DNA of 64,000 nucleotides. It comes from Paramecium pentaurelia. Lineage: Eukaryota; Ciliophora; Oligohymenophorea; Peniculida; Parameciidae. The notes under the pieces were generated by a model that saw only the letters and a list, made by a program, of their open reading frames with translations, ran no database searches and had not been told where the DNA came from. The DNA is taken from positions 361,728 to 425,727 of the forward strand of contig CAJJDO010000013.1 in the NCBI GenBank assembly GCA_905183005.1. The letters run 5' to 3'. Of this stretch, positions 1-12,085 are shown in pieces (positions within the stretch are counted from its first letter, which is position 1; each line of letters starts with the position of its first letter). The position numbers and the translations under genes were made by a program.

Positions 1-383
1 TCATAAGATCTTATCAAGAGTTTAGAGGAGAAGAGCGAATTACATTTCTTCTTCTCTGTCTTCCTATTCAAACCATGATTGCTTAAATTCGATTTCATGC
101 TTTTTTAATAATTACTAAGTCATTCCTTTTGACATTTTTGTGCTCCCAGTAGTATCATCATTTTAATTAAAATAGTTCCCACTTACCTTCTAAATTTTAT
201 CTCTATTTATTTGCTGAATGCTATTTGTAATACGAAATTTTGTCTAAATGATAAATATAAGTAACTTACTGATGGAGTTGTTGGGTTAAAATTGGTTTAA
301 CTTTTTTCTCTTGTAAATTATCTCGATATTGTTGGTCGAGGAATAGTTTTTCTCTATATGTTAAATTATGAGTGAGTATTCAT
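1..383 (-). CDS. Hypothetical 118-aa protein, two exons
   Basis: Reads from ATG at 383 to a TGA that falls exactly on window bases 3-1, so the gene is complete but abuts the edge. One 26-nt intron (244..269, GTAAGT...TTTAG) joins two exons in frame (114 + 243 nt = 119 codons). The first half is basic and rich in Ser, Thr and Asn (RPTISRQFTREK). The second half is an acidic, Glu-rich helical stretch (FEQEDREEEMQFALLLQTL) that could form a short coiled coil. No domain recognised and no signal peptide or membrane segment. It is transcribed away from the next gene across a 543-bp divergent spacer. Function unknown. Confidence 0.7.
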
Positions 384-926
384 AAAGTTCATTATAAATA
401 TTTATGTTTTCTATTTATTTAATTTAAAAGAAAAGGCTTTAATCCTAAATTTTAGAACTATGTATTAATAATAAATAATGATAATCATCAATAAATTTTA
501 GAATTTATAATCTTAAACAATTACAATATTAAAGATTACACAAAAAATAGAATTAGACAATTCGATTATATGTTTATCCTTATTACTATTATTGACAAAA
601 TAATAATATTAATTTTGATGAAACAATTATTTATTATTTATCTACAATTCCTTTTTAAATTAAATATCATATCAATTATCAATATAAATTTAATGAATAT
701 ACTTGTTTTAACAGAATAATTATTAGATGTTGTCTAATTATATTTAATAATGATCAAACCTAATTTTTAAGTGATTGAAATTATAGCCATTTTATATTAT
801 TTTGGTTTATCTGAAATCATATAAACTTTGCATTAATGGAAAAAAAAAGTTGATGAGATGTTATTTGCAGATTTATTATAAATAAATGTAATATTATTAA
901 TATTTTTATTATAGCTATCTAAAAAA
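384..926. other. Divergent intergenic spacer, no gene seen
   Basis: Very AT-rich spacer between the start codons of two divergently transcribed genes. TGA codons break all frames on both strands and no open frame of note remains. It presumably holds both promoters, but I recognise no specific element. Confidence 0.5.
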
Positions 927-2187
927 ATGACTTAGCAAAACACAAATTAAAATTATCAAAGTTAGCTTTAGAGAAATGGCTATGAGATTATTAAACCTTA
1001 AAATTTATCGATGGATTATTATGATCCTATGCTTCATAATAAACCTGTATATAATAGGTATGATCCAAATACATTTAAAGATTATGGTAACTTATCATAA
1101 AGAGTAACTCCTGATATACCTGTTAGATAATTGAAACCATAAACAATTTATACATCTGCAAATAATAAATATATTTAATAACCTTATTATGAGGCTGTGG
1201 AACTACAAAAGAAACCTATTGACCTATCAAAATATGATAGATAAAAAGAGTTTATGGAATAAAAGGATAAAGCATAAGACAAAATTCAAAGTTTAGTGAT
1301 GAAATCAAATTTAGCATAAAAAACTCCAGAATAAATAATAAATGAATTCAAAGCTTATACACTTCCAAAATTACGTTTGAAGAGATTGATAATGTTGTAG
1401 GCAGCAATGAAAGGATATCATGTAAGGAGATTCAAAATACCAAGAATTAAATAAAAGATTAAAGTATGTTAATTGTATGCAGAAGATTATTTGAGAAAAG
1501 TTCTATATGTATAAATTAGATATTTATGTTTAGGATAAATTTATTCCAGATATAGTATTAGAAGTAATTACATACAACAAATACAACTAAGATTTATCCC
1601 TTTATAGTGATAAGCATTAGGCATATTTGAGAATCATTGATGATTTATTGAATAGAGTAGTGAGACGGATGGCTAATGAAGTAGTTAAAGATTAGACTGA
1701 TTATTTAGTTACAAGCATTTTAAATTAAAGGTTTAAAGATAAGCCAGAATAAGAGAAAGATCCAATGAAATTAGTTGCATTTTAAACAATACAAAATTTC
1801 TTAGATAAGGAAGTATACATTATAGCAAAGGAAGCAATTTAAGAATCAAGTGCTAATTATTACATTGATTTATAATATGCAAGAGTAATAAAAGATCATA
1901 TAATACCAAATACTTTGAGAACAATAATATTTGAGGCTTTAGATGATTTAGCCATTGAAAAATACTTGAATGATTTATGTTCTGAAATGGTTAGAGAAAT
2001 ATCTTAACCATTATCAACATAGATGACGCAATTGTTATAAGCAGAACATGAATCAGCCTCACTTGATTAGGCATTATAAAATTATGTTAATAGAATGGTA
2101 GGAGATGTACTAATAGAACATTTATTATTGATGGACAATCAAGACTTAGGGAAAGATCATGTTCCATCTGATAATTCGGAACTGTGA
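927..2187 (+). CDS. Conserved hypothetical protein with an IQ-like motif (411 aa)
   Basis: ATG at 927, one 25-nt intron (1509..1533, GTATAA...TTTAG), TGA at 2185; spliced length 412 codons. The N-terminal 100 residues are Tyr, Asn and Gln-rich with low complexity (e.g. MDYYDPMLHNKPVYNRYDP). Around residues 150-175 an IQ-like stretch, LQAAMKGYHVRRFK, could bind calmodulin or a light chain (inference from pattern only). The C-terminal 230 residues look alpha-helical with no low complexity, suggesting a folded domain I cannot name. No TM segment. The stop lies 52 bp before the next start on the same strand. Confidence 0.75.
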
Positions 2188-2239
2188 AAATTCTATATTT
2201 TCATTATATGATCAAGTATTTATTATTATATTAATTGAA

Positions 2240-3883
2240 ATGAGTTGTGACTCATCCTTTTTTTTTAGTGATTCTAATTTAGAATAGAAGTGCGAAATAG
2301 CTAATTCTTTATGTACTCAAAATTAAATATTCATAAACTATTACTCTTTAATCTATTGTCAACTTGATGGACATTGGATTGTGTTCATATTTATGGCAAT
2401 ATTTGTTGTATTAATAGTATTCAGGTTATATGATATCATATATTTATAAATAGATTTATGAGCACATTAGTGATGTATTATTTAACACCAGCAATAGAGT
2501 TTATAACTGAGAAATTAAATATTTCTCAGTCATTGAGTGCTGTAACTCTATTGGCCTTTGCTAATGGGTATAATATATTCAATATATTTAAGGGCTGGAG
2601 ATGTTGTCACAGCAATTGTGGCTACTGAGACGTTAGATGGTATAAGCTATAATATTGGTTCTTTATATGGAGCAGGTTTTTTTGTAGCAACATTAGTTGT
2701 TGGAATAACTATTATTAATTCATAATCATATATTGTCATGAAATCTTATTTTATTTGGAGAGATATATTGTTTTATATTGTTGCAACAATTATAATTATT
2801 ATATATGGAATTATAGGTGAGTTTTCGTTGATTGATTCCGCATTCTTATTGATCATTTATATTATCTTAGTAATTATTGTATTATTTTAAGATAAGCTTT
2901 AAAGTATAAATTTATACATAAAAAAGGTCAATCTAAAAAATAATTTGATGAATTTTTAATGGAAAATGTTATAGATGAAACCTAAGAAACTGAATAAATT
3001 TAAGCTGAATTACAAGATACTTATATAATTCAAGATAATAGAAAGACTTGTGCTGATAAAACATTTTGTGTTGTAGATATACCCTTTAGATTCATCTTAA
3101 AATATAGTATACCTCCCTCTACTAATGTTACTAAATCTATTTTACTAATTACTATTTTCCCAAGTCTTTGTTTTGTTTACTTCATATTGGGATCAAATAA
3201 TTACGATATTTTCAGCTATTTATATCTCTTGTCAATATCTATTGTATTAGCTATAGCAATTTATACATCATATCCTTAAGAGAATGTAATATACTACTTT
3301 TAATATAGGAATTACCTAAATACTACATATATATATAGATCTATATAACTATAGTATCTTTAGTTTGGATTTATTGTTTGAGTGGAATACTCATAGATAC
3401 TCTAACTTTTTTTGGAATGCTAACCAATCTATCCAATTCTTACTTAGGTATGACAATCATAGCTATGGGAAATGCACTCCCAGATGGAATTGTTACTATG
3501 GCTCTTGCTAAATAAGGGTATGCTACCATGGGAATAACAGGAGCGTATCAAAGTTCATGATATATAGATATTTTGGATAAATTTTTGGATTGTTAGTGGG
3601 TCTAGGCATATCACTAGTAAAAACTAATTTAAAGACAGGAGCCAGTGTAGAATTCGATCTATTTAATAAAGAACTAATCTAATAAAATTTAGTAAAAAGA
3701 AAATAAATTATTTAGATAATGATTATCATCATATTTTCCACTCTTTTTGTATTGATTATAACTTTTTTATATGGTATAATAAAAAAGTATCGTTTTGCCA
3801 GAGATCTTTCAGTTTTACTCATACTAATATATGTATTAGTATTAAGTACAATTACTATAATTGCTATATATGAAGCTGTATGA
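2240..3883 (+). CDS. Sodium/calcium exchanger-like transporter (CaCA superfamily, CCX/NCLX-like), 506 aa
   Basis: Five small introns (2425..2453, 2568..2592, 2904..2926, 3286..3308, 3545..3567) give 507 codons in frame. Two alpha-repeat signatures are visible: LLAFANGAGDVVTAI near residue 110 and GMTIIAMGNALPDGIVT near 390, matching the LAFxNGAPD / GNxxxD pattern of cation/Ca2+ exchangers, with IFGLLVGLG following the second. There are about eleven hydrophobic segments and a charged cytosolic loop between the two repeat halves (KKQFDEFLMENVIDETQET). The family exchanges Na+ (or H+/K+) for Ca2+ across membranes. The first repeat carries Gly where most members have Pro in GAPD. Organelle or plasma membrane location cannot be told from sequence. 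Confidence 0.85.
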
Positions 3884-4065
3884 GTATTTTTATAAAATAT
3901 ATTGTATTTAAATTCATATTTATGATTATAGTTATATTAACTAAGATGTTATTACTTGAATTCTTTATGTTTTTCATACAATATTCAAAGAATGTTTTAT
4001 TAATTTTTGATTATTTATTTTTATTTTGTTATTCATCAGTTAAATATATTATTTCAAAATTAAAA

Positions 4066-5072
4066 ATGCGAAAGAAAATAGAGAAAACAAAAAAAAGTAT
4101 CCATTTTCTTTTATCTTTAGAACCTTGGACTGATTATGAAGACACTCAAGTAATGTAATTAGTAGAATAATATGGTCCTCATAAATGGACATTTATTGCC
4201 TCCAAATTACCAGGAAGGATTGGAAAATAATGTAGAGAGAGGTATTGAATTTGATTCATATTCTTAGATGGCATAATCATTTAAATCCTTTAATTAAAAA
4301 GACATCTTGGGATTCTAGTGAGGAGTGGCTTCTTTTCTTATATCATAAAGCAATTAGTAATAAATGGGCAGAAATTGCAAAACATTTAGAAGGAAGAACA
4401 GACAATGCCATAAAAAATCATTGGAATTCAGGAATGAAAAAAAGAATTGCAGAATTCACGGATAAATTATTAGGGATAAAATAATAGTTTCTCTAAAAAG
4501 GGTTGTATCTATTAATTTTATGAAGGAAGGCCTTCTTACTTTGAACAATTTGAGATTGAGTTTGAAAGAAAAGCTTTAGAAATCATCTTTCTTAACAAAA
4601 CTTATGTAAGCTTACTCACAGATTCAGAAGATGAAGAAGACGAACCAAAAAAATAACCAATCTAATAAAGTAGAGAAAGCACTGCAATCAGAATTTAATA
4701 ATATGTAGGATTATTATTTATATATCTAATAGAATGATATGAGAAATAGAACTATAATTAAACATCCTAGAAGAAATAGAATGCATAAAAAATATCTACT
4801 TTTTAAGAAATAATAAAAAGAAAATAATATTTCAAACAAAGAGAATTTTTTATAATGGACACACACTCCTCAAAAATATGAAAAGTATAAAAATATTTTC
4901 ATTTAGTGATGATTATTATTATACACCAGCTGCATTCAATAAATAAAGGAGAATGAGTCATAGTAGTTTTAAATATAGTTAACATCAGAGTTATGCGAAT
5001 GAGAGCATATAAAAATAGTATAATGAATCCTACATTGAAAGGGAAGAATTAAAGCAGAATTTATTCCTTTGA
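4066..5072 (+). CDS. R2R3 Myb-like DNA-binding protein (about 294-302 aa)
   Basis: Two Myb/SANT repeats near the N terminus: PWTDYEDTQVMQLVEQYG...KWTFIASKLPGR...CRERW and SWDSSEEWLLFLYHKAISNKWAEIAKHLEGRTDNAIKNHW. The regularly spaced Trp residues and the RTDNAIKNHWN recognition helix are typical of R2R3 Myb transcription factors. Introns at 4242..4267, 4505..4529, 4705..4732 and 4885..4906 are required for the frame. A fifth at 4097..4120 (24 nt, a multiple of three without a stop) is probable because splicing creates the usual KKPWT start of repeat 1. The C-terminal half is Gln, Ser and charge-rich. Likely nuclear transcription factor; target genes unknown. The start could lie further upstream in the same frame. 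Confidence 0.88.
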
Positions 5073-5267
5073 AATTTTGATTCAATTTTGATATTTTTTT
5101 TAGTTCTTTATTTGGCATGAATAAAGAAATCAATTATTTTTAATATAGTGTTGCTTAAATTAGAAATTGCTAAATAAATTTTAATATTTACGTAAGATAA
5201 TTAATAATTCTTTATGTATAAACCTTCTATTTAATGATATTTTAATAGAAATAAATTTAATTAATAA
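5073..5267. other. Short intergenic spacer
   Basis: AT-rich 195-bp gap between two same-strand genes; nothing recognised. Confidence 0.4.
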
Positions 5268-6639
5268 ATGAATTACCCATCAAACGTTTGTAGACCAATA
5301 ATGACTCCTCGTCTCATCACAAACTATTAAGAAATGCAAAATCAAGGAGATCAAAATTAAAATAACAGCGAAATTAGAATTCCTAATTAAAATTATTCAT
5401 TTTTCATAGATAGAGATTAGAATTCAATTAAGAAATCCTTCTAATTTACAAATTTAACATCCTAGAAAATTGTAAATAATTTAAATCAAGATGTAGACAT
5501 TTAAAATATAAAATATACAGTTTTAAAGTAAATTGGATAAGGCAACTTTGGGTAAGTCTATTTATTAAATAAATAAAACTCTTATTATGCCCTAAAAGTG
5601 TAAAAATAAATGAATAAAGAAGAATAAAAAATTCTTTTAGAGCTTTAAGGAATAAAATTTAAAAATCTTGTTAACACTATTGAATGTTTATTAAATTATT
5701 AGACTTAAGAATATTTTATTTTGATGGAGTATTGTGAACAAAGCTTAGAAGATGTTTTACATAAAGAAAAGATAAATCAATAAAATGCCAGATATATTAT
5801 TAAATAAATTGCTAATGGTATAAAAGAACTTCATGATAAATAAATAATACACAGAGACTTAAAACCAGAAAATATCCTAGTTTTCTCTTATATCGATGGA
5901 GAAAACACTTAAAAAACTTATAAAATATGCGATTTTGGATTGTCAAGCACTAAATAGATTTCATAAACATATCAATGTGGTACATCTCATTATATGGCCC
6001 CAGAGTAAATCAAGTGTTTATCCCAAAAAAATATTGGCTATAATGCCTCTGTGGATATTTGGGCTTTAGGAGCAGTCATCTATGAAGTATTTTCAGGAGA
6101 GGTCTTATTCATGGAAAACAGTAATCAAGAAGTTTTTAATTTGATATTAAGTTAAAAATAAGAATAAATAGATGAAAAAATTAAAAATAAGCTTGGTAAT
6201 TTAGAATATGTCAACCTTGTTTTATAAATGATGTAAATCGAGCCAAATTAGAGAATATCAATTAATGAAGTAATAAATAAATTAAAAATTAATGGAACTA
6301 AAAAGATCAATTAATAGAAATAACACTTCCATGTTTAAAATTAATATTTTTCTCATAATAAAATTCACCAAAAATCTTTAAATAATTTTTTCAGCTAATC
6401 CTAATTATAATTGTATAAATTTTAATTATCATTATCATAATAAGAGTAAAAATCATACTTTTAATCATAATAAACATAATAGTAATAATTATTATCATTT
6501 TCATCATCATAATTGTAGTAATAGAAATAAAAGTAATAATTCTTCTTATAATCATAATAGTAATAATAGTAATAATCATTATCATTTTCATAATTGTAAT
6601 AATAGTAATAATTCTTCTTACAACAATAATAATAATAAC

Positions 6640-6735
<96 letters not shown>

Positions 6736-6863
6736 CATAATAATCATAATAATCATAATAATAGTTAAAATTAATCTTATAAGGTTAGAAAAACTAGGAA
6801 TAGACAAAAATTGGGTTTGCCCCTCCCAATTAATAAAAATTAAAAAATATAAAAATTCTTTGA
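5268..6863 (+). CDS. Ser/Thr protein kinase with Gln-rich tail (531 aa)
   Basis: Single exon, ATG 5268 to TGA 6861. The kinase domain (about residues 80-345) has all catalytic motifs: glycine loop IGQGNFGQVY, YALKVQK lysine, HRDLKPENIL catalytic loop, DFGLS and CGTSHYMAPEQ. So it should be active. The family within the kinome is uncertain (CAMK/ULK-like style). The tail of about 180 residues is dominated by Gln and includes a run of 38 consecutive Gln (6621..6734), nearly all as TAA codons, flanked by Ser/Gln imperfect repeats. Under the standard code this region reads as a nonsense (TAA)n microsatellite. It converges on the homeodomain gene with a 56-bp gap. Confidence 0.92.
6621..6734 (+). 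repeat. (TAA)n coding microsatellite, 38 Gln
   Basis: In-frame run of CAA/TAA codons within the kinase gene: two CAA, four TAA, one CAA, then TAA throughout. Imperfect TAA/TCA/TAG extensions lie on both sides. Length is likely to vary between strains. Confidence 0.9.
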
Positions 6864-6919
6864 TTTAATTCTATTATTAAAATATAATTATATGCAATAT
6901 TAAAATGAATCTATTGATA

Positions 6920-8551
6920 TCATTTCTTTTATTCATTTAGCATTTATTACTAATACATTGGATACAATATTCCATTTTAGGGATTTTAAATTTATCCATT
7001 TAACTATGAAAAACCTGCTTAAAGTGCTTGTAGGTTAGTCACTTATGGTATTTAAGCTTATATATTTGGAACTTAAATCTATTATGAAATTGATTATCCT
7101 GGACTTTACTATAAAAATTATTGAAATCCAGCCTATTGTAATGAGGGCAATATTGGAAATATAGGAACTTAGTGTAATTGAGGTAATCCATTAAGAGGAG
7201 GATTTTTTGATTGATCTTAAAAATTATAATATTGAGATAAAAATTAAGGGCCAAGTTAAAATTATAATGGATTTAATTGATTTAGAGGATTAAGCCATTG
7301 TAATTATTATAATTGAGCAATTTATTACATCGATTATAATTGCTAAAATTGATTTGGTTATTAAAATTAGGAAAGATCCTAAGTAAATGATCCAATTTTA
7401 GCCTCCTATTTTATATGGTTTGCATCTTATGATTTATTTTGGCCGAGTTCTTCCATTTTCACTTTCTTTTAAAGTGGTAATTGCATTTAAAATTATTATT
7501 AAAGCAGCTATTATTATTGTAATTATTATTATTATTATTAAAATTATTATTATTGTTATTAAAATTATTATTATTGTAACTATTACGAAGCAATATTCAA
7601 TTATTGAGGTTAGATTATTTGTTATTGTTATTATGATTATTATTGTTATTATTATTATTATTATTATTATTGTTGTTGTTGTTGCTACTAAGTTATCTTT
7701 AAAGGTTTTTTCTATTCTTTAGAAGAGTCATCCTCATGACTATCACTATCCTTCATCAATCCATGTTCGAATTTCTTTTTTAAAGGTTCCAAATATCTTT
7801 TTCTAGAGTTTGTAAACCAATTTTAAATCTAAAAATCTATATTATATAGCTATACTTGACGAACATGCATACCAGTAATCTTAGAGAGCCTCTATTTTTC
7901 AGTATTATCTGGATATGGATTATCGAGATGATCCAAAAACCACTTTTTAAGTATATCAATTGATCTTTTCTAAAATTTGTTTTTATTAGAATTTTTGTTA
8001 AACTGCATTATCGGTTGTTGCTCATCCTCTTCATTTTTTTCTTTTTCTTTAAATATAAAATTTTTACTGATTTCTTCATTACTACTACTTTCCTCTCCTA
8101 ATGAATTACTCTCTTCAACATCATCTTCACAATTAAACAATTGAGAAGCCAGTTTATCAAACTATTCTTTAGATTACTTGAGTTTTTATTGTTTTTCTTA
8201 TATAGATTCATATAATTTATCTAATCCTTCTTCTATTTGCTATATTATTTGAGTCTCATTGTATTCAGTAACAGCGGTTGAAAATAATGGTAAGAACACT
8301 TATTAGAGTCTATTATGTGAGCATTTTTCACATATTTCTAGGTATTTGGTATCAAATATTTGAGCCAGACATTTACGGAACTTCAAACTTTTAAAAATGT
8401 AAGGAAACATCTGAATAGGTATTTTATGGTCTACATAAATATATGATTTAATACCTGAAATTGGAGTAGTAATTTAACTTAGCATTTCAGAGAGGATACA
8501 AATATCTTCAGCTTCAAATTAAATGCAAATTTAACACTAAGACTCAGTCAT
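6920..8551 (-). CDS. TALE-class homeodomain protein (534 aa)
   Basis: ATG at 8551, one 27-nt intron (7829..7855), TGA at 6922-6920. The homeodomain (about residues 215-275) contains the three-residue loop extension signature DHLDNPYPD before helix 2, and after splicing the recognition helix VRQIQNWFTNSRKRYL. Loss of the intron from the reading would insert nine residues into this helix, which confirms it. Upstream is an acidic, Ser-rich region. Downstream is a Gln run (about 17) and a Gln/Asn/Pro-rich tail of about 230 residues. TALE proteins bind DNA and often dimerise. The start codon is only 25 bp from the divergent coiled-coil gene start, so both must share a very compact promoter. Confidence 0.9.
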
Positions 8552-8576
8552 ATATAAATAAACTTTATTAATAAAA

Positions 8577-11500
8577 ATGAGTAATTAATCTCCAGAACCA
8601 GAAAATCAATCAGATGAAATATCTAGGCTCAAACTAAGTTTGATGTTAAAGGATAATGAAATAAGAGCACTGAAATTAAAGGTTAATCCAAGTGACGAGA
8701 TTGAAAGACTTCAGCAGGAGGCTGAAAATATGAAGGAGGCTTATGAGTCTGAAATCAATCTACTGAAGGAAGAAAATTATGAATATTCAGAACTTTTGAA
8801 AGAAACTCAAGACTAAGCTGAATATCTTAAATCAGTTGTAATAGGTAAAGATAAAGAGATAGCTGAACTGAAATCTTAAAATGCTAATGATGAAATTGTA
8901 AAATCGAGATCCAGAAACGGAGAATTGTAACTGGCATTAGCAGAAAATGCTAATTTAAAAAACGAATTGTAAATATTGTAAACTAAATTGGATGATGCGT
9001 ATCTTAGTAAATAAGTTATGGATGAACAACTATAAAGTTTAGGATAAATGTTGGAAATAGAACAAAGAAATACTTTAAATTAAGCTAATTAAATTAGTAC
9101 TTTATAGAAGGAGGCTTAATATATGAGAAATTCTGTTAATGATAGAGAAAGATTTATAGTAGGAAAAGAAAAGATTATCAAATTAAAAGATGGAGAAATT
9201 AATAGATAATAAGAAATTATTAATGATACCCTTGCTAAATTGGCAGAAATGTAGCACGATAACTAAGTTATTGTTACATAGAATGACCAATATTATAAAC
9301 TACTTTAAGAGAAGTAAGCAGAAATAGATTCTCTAAAAGATCAATTATAATTCTTTGCTGAAGATTTATAAAGAGTATAAAACTATGAAGGCCAATATAA
9401 TGATGCCCAAGCTAAGATTAAACAATTAGCTTCATATATATAAGAGTTAGAAAAACAACTGTAGGACTAAATGAATTAATATGAAAAATAAATTAAAGAA
9501 TTATTAGATAATGCTAAAGCAACAGAGAACGAAAAAGATCACAATATTGATTAATTAGAAAATGACAATTCTAATAAAGCAAATTAACTGGAAGCATAGA
9601 CTAAATAAATATAATAATTACAAAAAGAGCTTAAAGATGCTGATAATAAAAGAGATAGAGAAGTAAAAGATGTCTAAAGAAAATTAGATGCAGAACTTAA
9701 AAAGACTGCTACTTTGGATAAGAATAATAAGACATTAAAAGATAAGACTGATGAATAAGCTAAATAAATTAATGCTGCAAATTAAGAGTTGGATCAATTA
9801 GATGAGAAAATTGCTGATTTAGAATAGAAAGTGAAAGATTAATAAAATTAAATAAAAGATCTTGAAAAAGAAATAAAAGATTTGAATAAAGAAAAATAAA
9901 ATTTAATTTAAGATAATAATAATTTGTATTAAAAATACAATTAAGCTGAAGAAAAGGCTTTGAAATAATAAAAAGATTTAGCTTAAGCATAAAAAGAATT
10001 AAATGATAAACATAATGATGCTGAATAATTAAATAAGGATTTGGATGAATATGATCAAGAAAATAAAGAATTATAAAAAGAAATTGATTAACTAAATGAT
10101 TAAATTAATTAATTAAATAAAGAAGTTGCTTAAAAACAAAAATAAATAGATTAATAGGCTAAAGATATTTAAAAATTATAAGAAAATTTAGAAAAATCTA
10201 AATTAGATACTCAAAATAAATAATAAGAAAATAAATAATTGCAATAAAATAATAATGATTTAAATAAATAATTAAATGAATCAAAAAAATAAACCTAAAA
10301 ATTATAAGATTAAATTAACAATGCTGAATAAAAATAGAGTAAGACTTAAGATTAATTGAAAAATTAATTATAGGAAGCATAAAATGAAATTAAATAATTA
10401 AAGGATTAATTGAAAGAACAAGAAAAAGAGAAGAAAAACCTATAAAATGAGATTAATAATCTTAATAAAGAGTGTGATGATTTAGATGCAAAACTGTAAT
10501 AAAAAATAAAAGAATAACAAGAAAATTTAGAAATTAAAAGACTTAATGATGAATTAAATAAGGCATAGTAATCATTAAAATAAAAAGAAGATTAATTAAC
10601 AAAAGTTTAGAATGAATTAAATAAGTTAAAAGAGTAGAAATAAAAAGATCTTAAAGAATAAAAAGATAAAGATTAATAAAGAAAAGACTTAGAAAAATAA
10701 GTAAAAGATTTAGATGCAGAATGTGATTAATTAGATTAATAAAGATAAGCAGCTGTTAATGAGGCTGAAAAATTAAAATAAGAATTATAAAACTTAAATG
10801 ATTTGAAAAAATAATTAAAAGATACTTAAAACAAATTAGCATAAGCTGAAAAATAGATTGCTTAATTAGATCCTGAAGCAGTTAAAAATAAAATATAAAA
10901 AGCTGAATAAGATGCTAAAAATGCTATTTAAGCATAAAATCAAGCAAAAAAGGATTTGGATAAAGCTAATAGTCAACTAAAATAGAAAGAGAAAGAAAAC
11001 AAGGATTTAGATGATGAATGCAATGCCCTTGATGCTTAAGTATAGAATCTTAAAGAATAAGCTAAATAATAAGAAGATGAAATTAAAGAAAAATAAAAAT
11101 AAATCGATTAATTATAAAAGGAGAATCAATAATTGAAGAAAGATGATATAAAAGGAGAAATTGACAAATTAAGAAAGTTTATTTAAGAATAAAAACCAAT
11201 ACTTGATAATTTAGAAAAAGAATCTTCATAAAGTGATAAAAGAAGATCAGATTTAGAAAAATAAATAGCCAAAAATCAAGATGAATTAAATAAACTTAAA
11301 AAAAAGAAAGGAGGAAATGGAGATAATGATTAATAAATTTAAGATTTAGTCTAAAAACTTGATGAATTAGATAATTAATTATAATAAGAGGTAGACAAAT
11401 ATATAGAATCAATTTCAAACATTGAGAAAGTACTAACAGGTATTTTATATTATAATATTAGATATTACTGAAAAACTATTAAAATTGAAGCTGTAAATTA

Positions 11501-11669
11501 ATGAAGTGCAAGAAGAAGATGGATAATAATTTAATGATGTGTTTTAAGTATAATTAAAATAAATATTAATTAGCTTGTAAAAAATCTTTGTAATGATTAC
11601 AAATAAGGATTAGCAACTCACAATTAAGCTATGGAAGATCTTTTAAAGTAAATTAATAAGTAATTTTGA
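8577..11669 (+). CDS. Long coiled-coil protein (1014 aa)
   Basis: ATG 8577; introns 11440..11461 and 11548..11573; TGA 11667; 1015 codons in frame. Residues from about 20 to 960 are almost uninterrupted heptad-like Leu/Ile spacing with Lys, Glu, Gln and Asn (e.g. IKDLEKEIKDLNKEKQNLI). Much of the Gln is coded by TAA. The non-helical KKKKGGNGDND near residue 915 separates the rod from a short C-terminal helical piece (CNDYKQGLATHNQAMEDLL). No motor, kinase or membrane domain. Probably a structural or scaffolding protein of cortex, basal body or trafficking machinery; the specific role is unknown. Confidence 0.85.
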
Positions 11670-12085
11670 ATTTATTTGATTAAACATTAATTATATATCA
11701 TTTATTATGATTAGAATTTCTTTTTTTTTTCGCAATTACATATATTTAATATTCATTTGAGTGATTTTTATTATCAAAAAAATTATCAATTGTTTTAATT
11801 ATAAATACTTAAAATCTATAGTTTCTAATATATATAAACTTCAATCATAAATTTATATTGCTATCTTGTTTAACAACTAATTTATGATCTGGAAATAATC
11901 TACTCTAAATAACTTTATTATGAATAGTTTAATCTTCCTATTGCCTCTTTTCACTGTTCTAAATCTACTTAATCATAATTTTTAATACCAAAAATTAATT
12001 TCCAGTAGCTGCTATGTATATAATTAATGTTAATTGAAAATGATATTAAAACAGATTAATATTAAAATAAATTAGTTTAAAATTT
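11670..12085. other. Intergenic spacer, 416 bp
   Basis: AT-rich, all frames broken by TGA on both strands. It lies between two same-strand genes and probably carries the promoter of the downstream one. Nothing specific recognised. Confidence 0.4.

Noticed and set aside
3541..3567. A 15-nt intron (GTTCATGATATATAG) in the exchanger gene
   Set aside because: It leaves the wrong frame; the 23-nt intron starting at 3545 restores the transporter motif.
6391..6807. Minus-strand open frame encoding a poly-isoleucine protein
   Set aside because: It is the antisense of the (TAA)n Gln tract of the kinase gene; poly-Ile has no start context, domain or intron support. The same applies to 7420-7722, 20534-20812 and 24279-24497, which are shadows of other Gln tracts.
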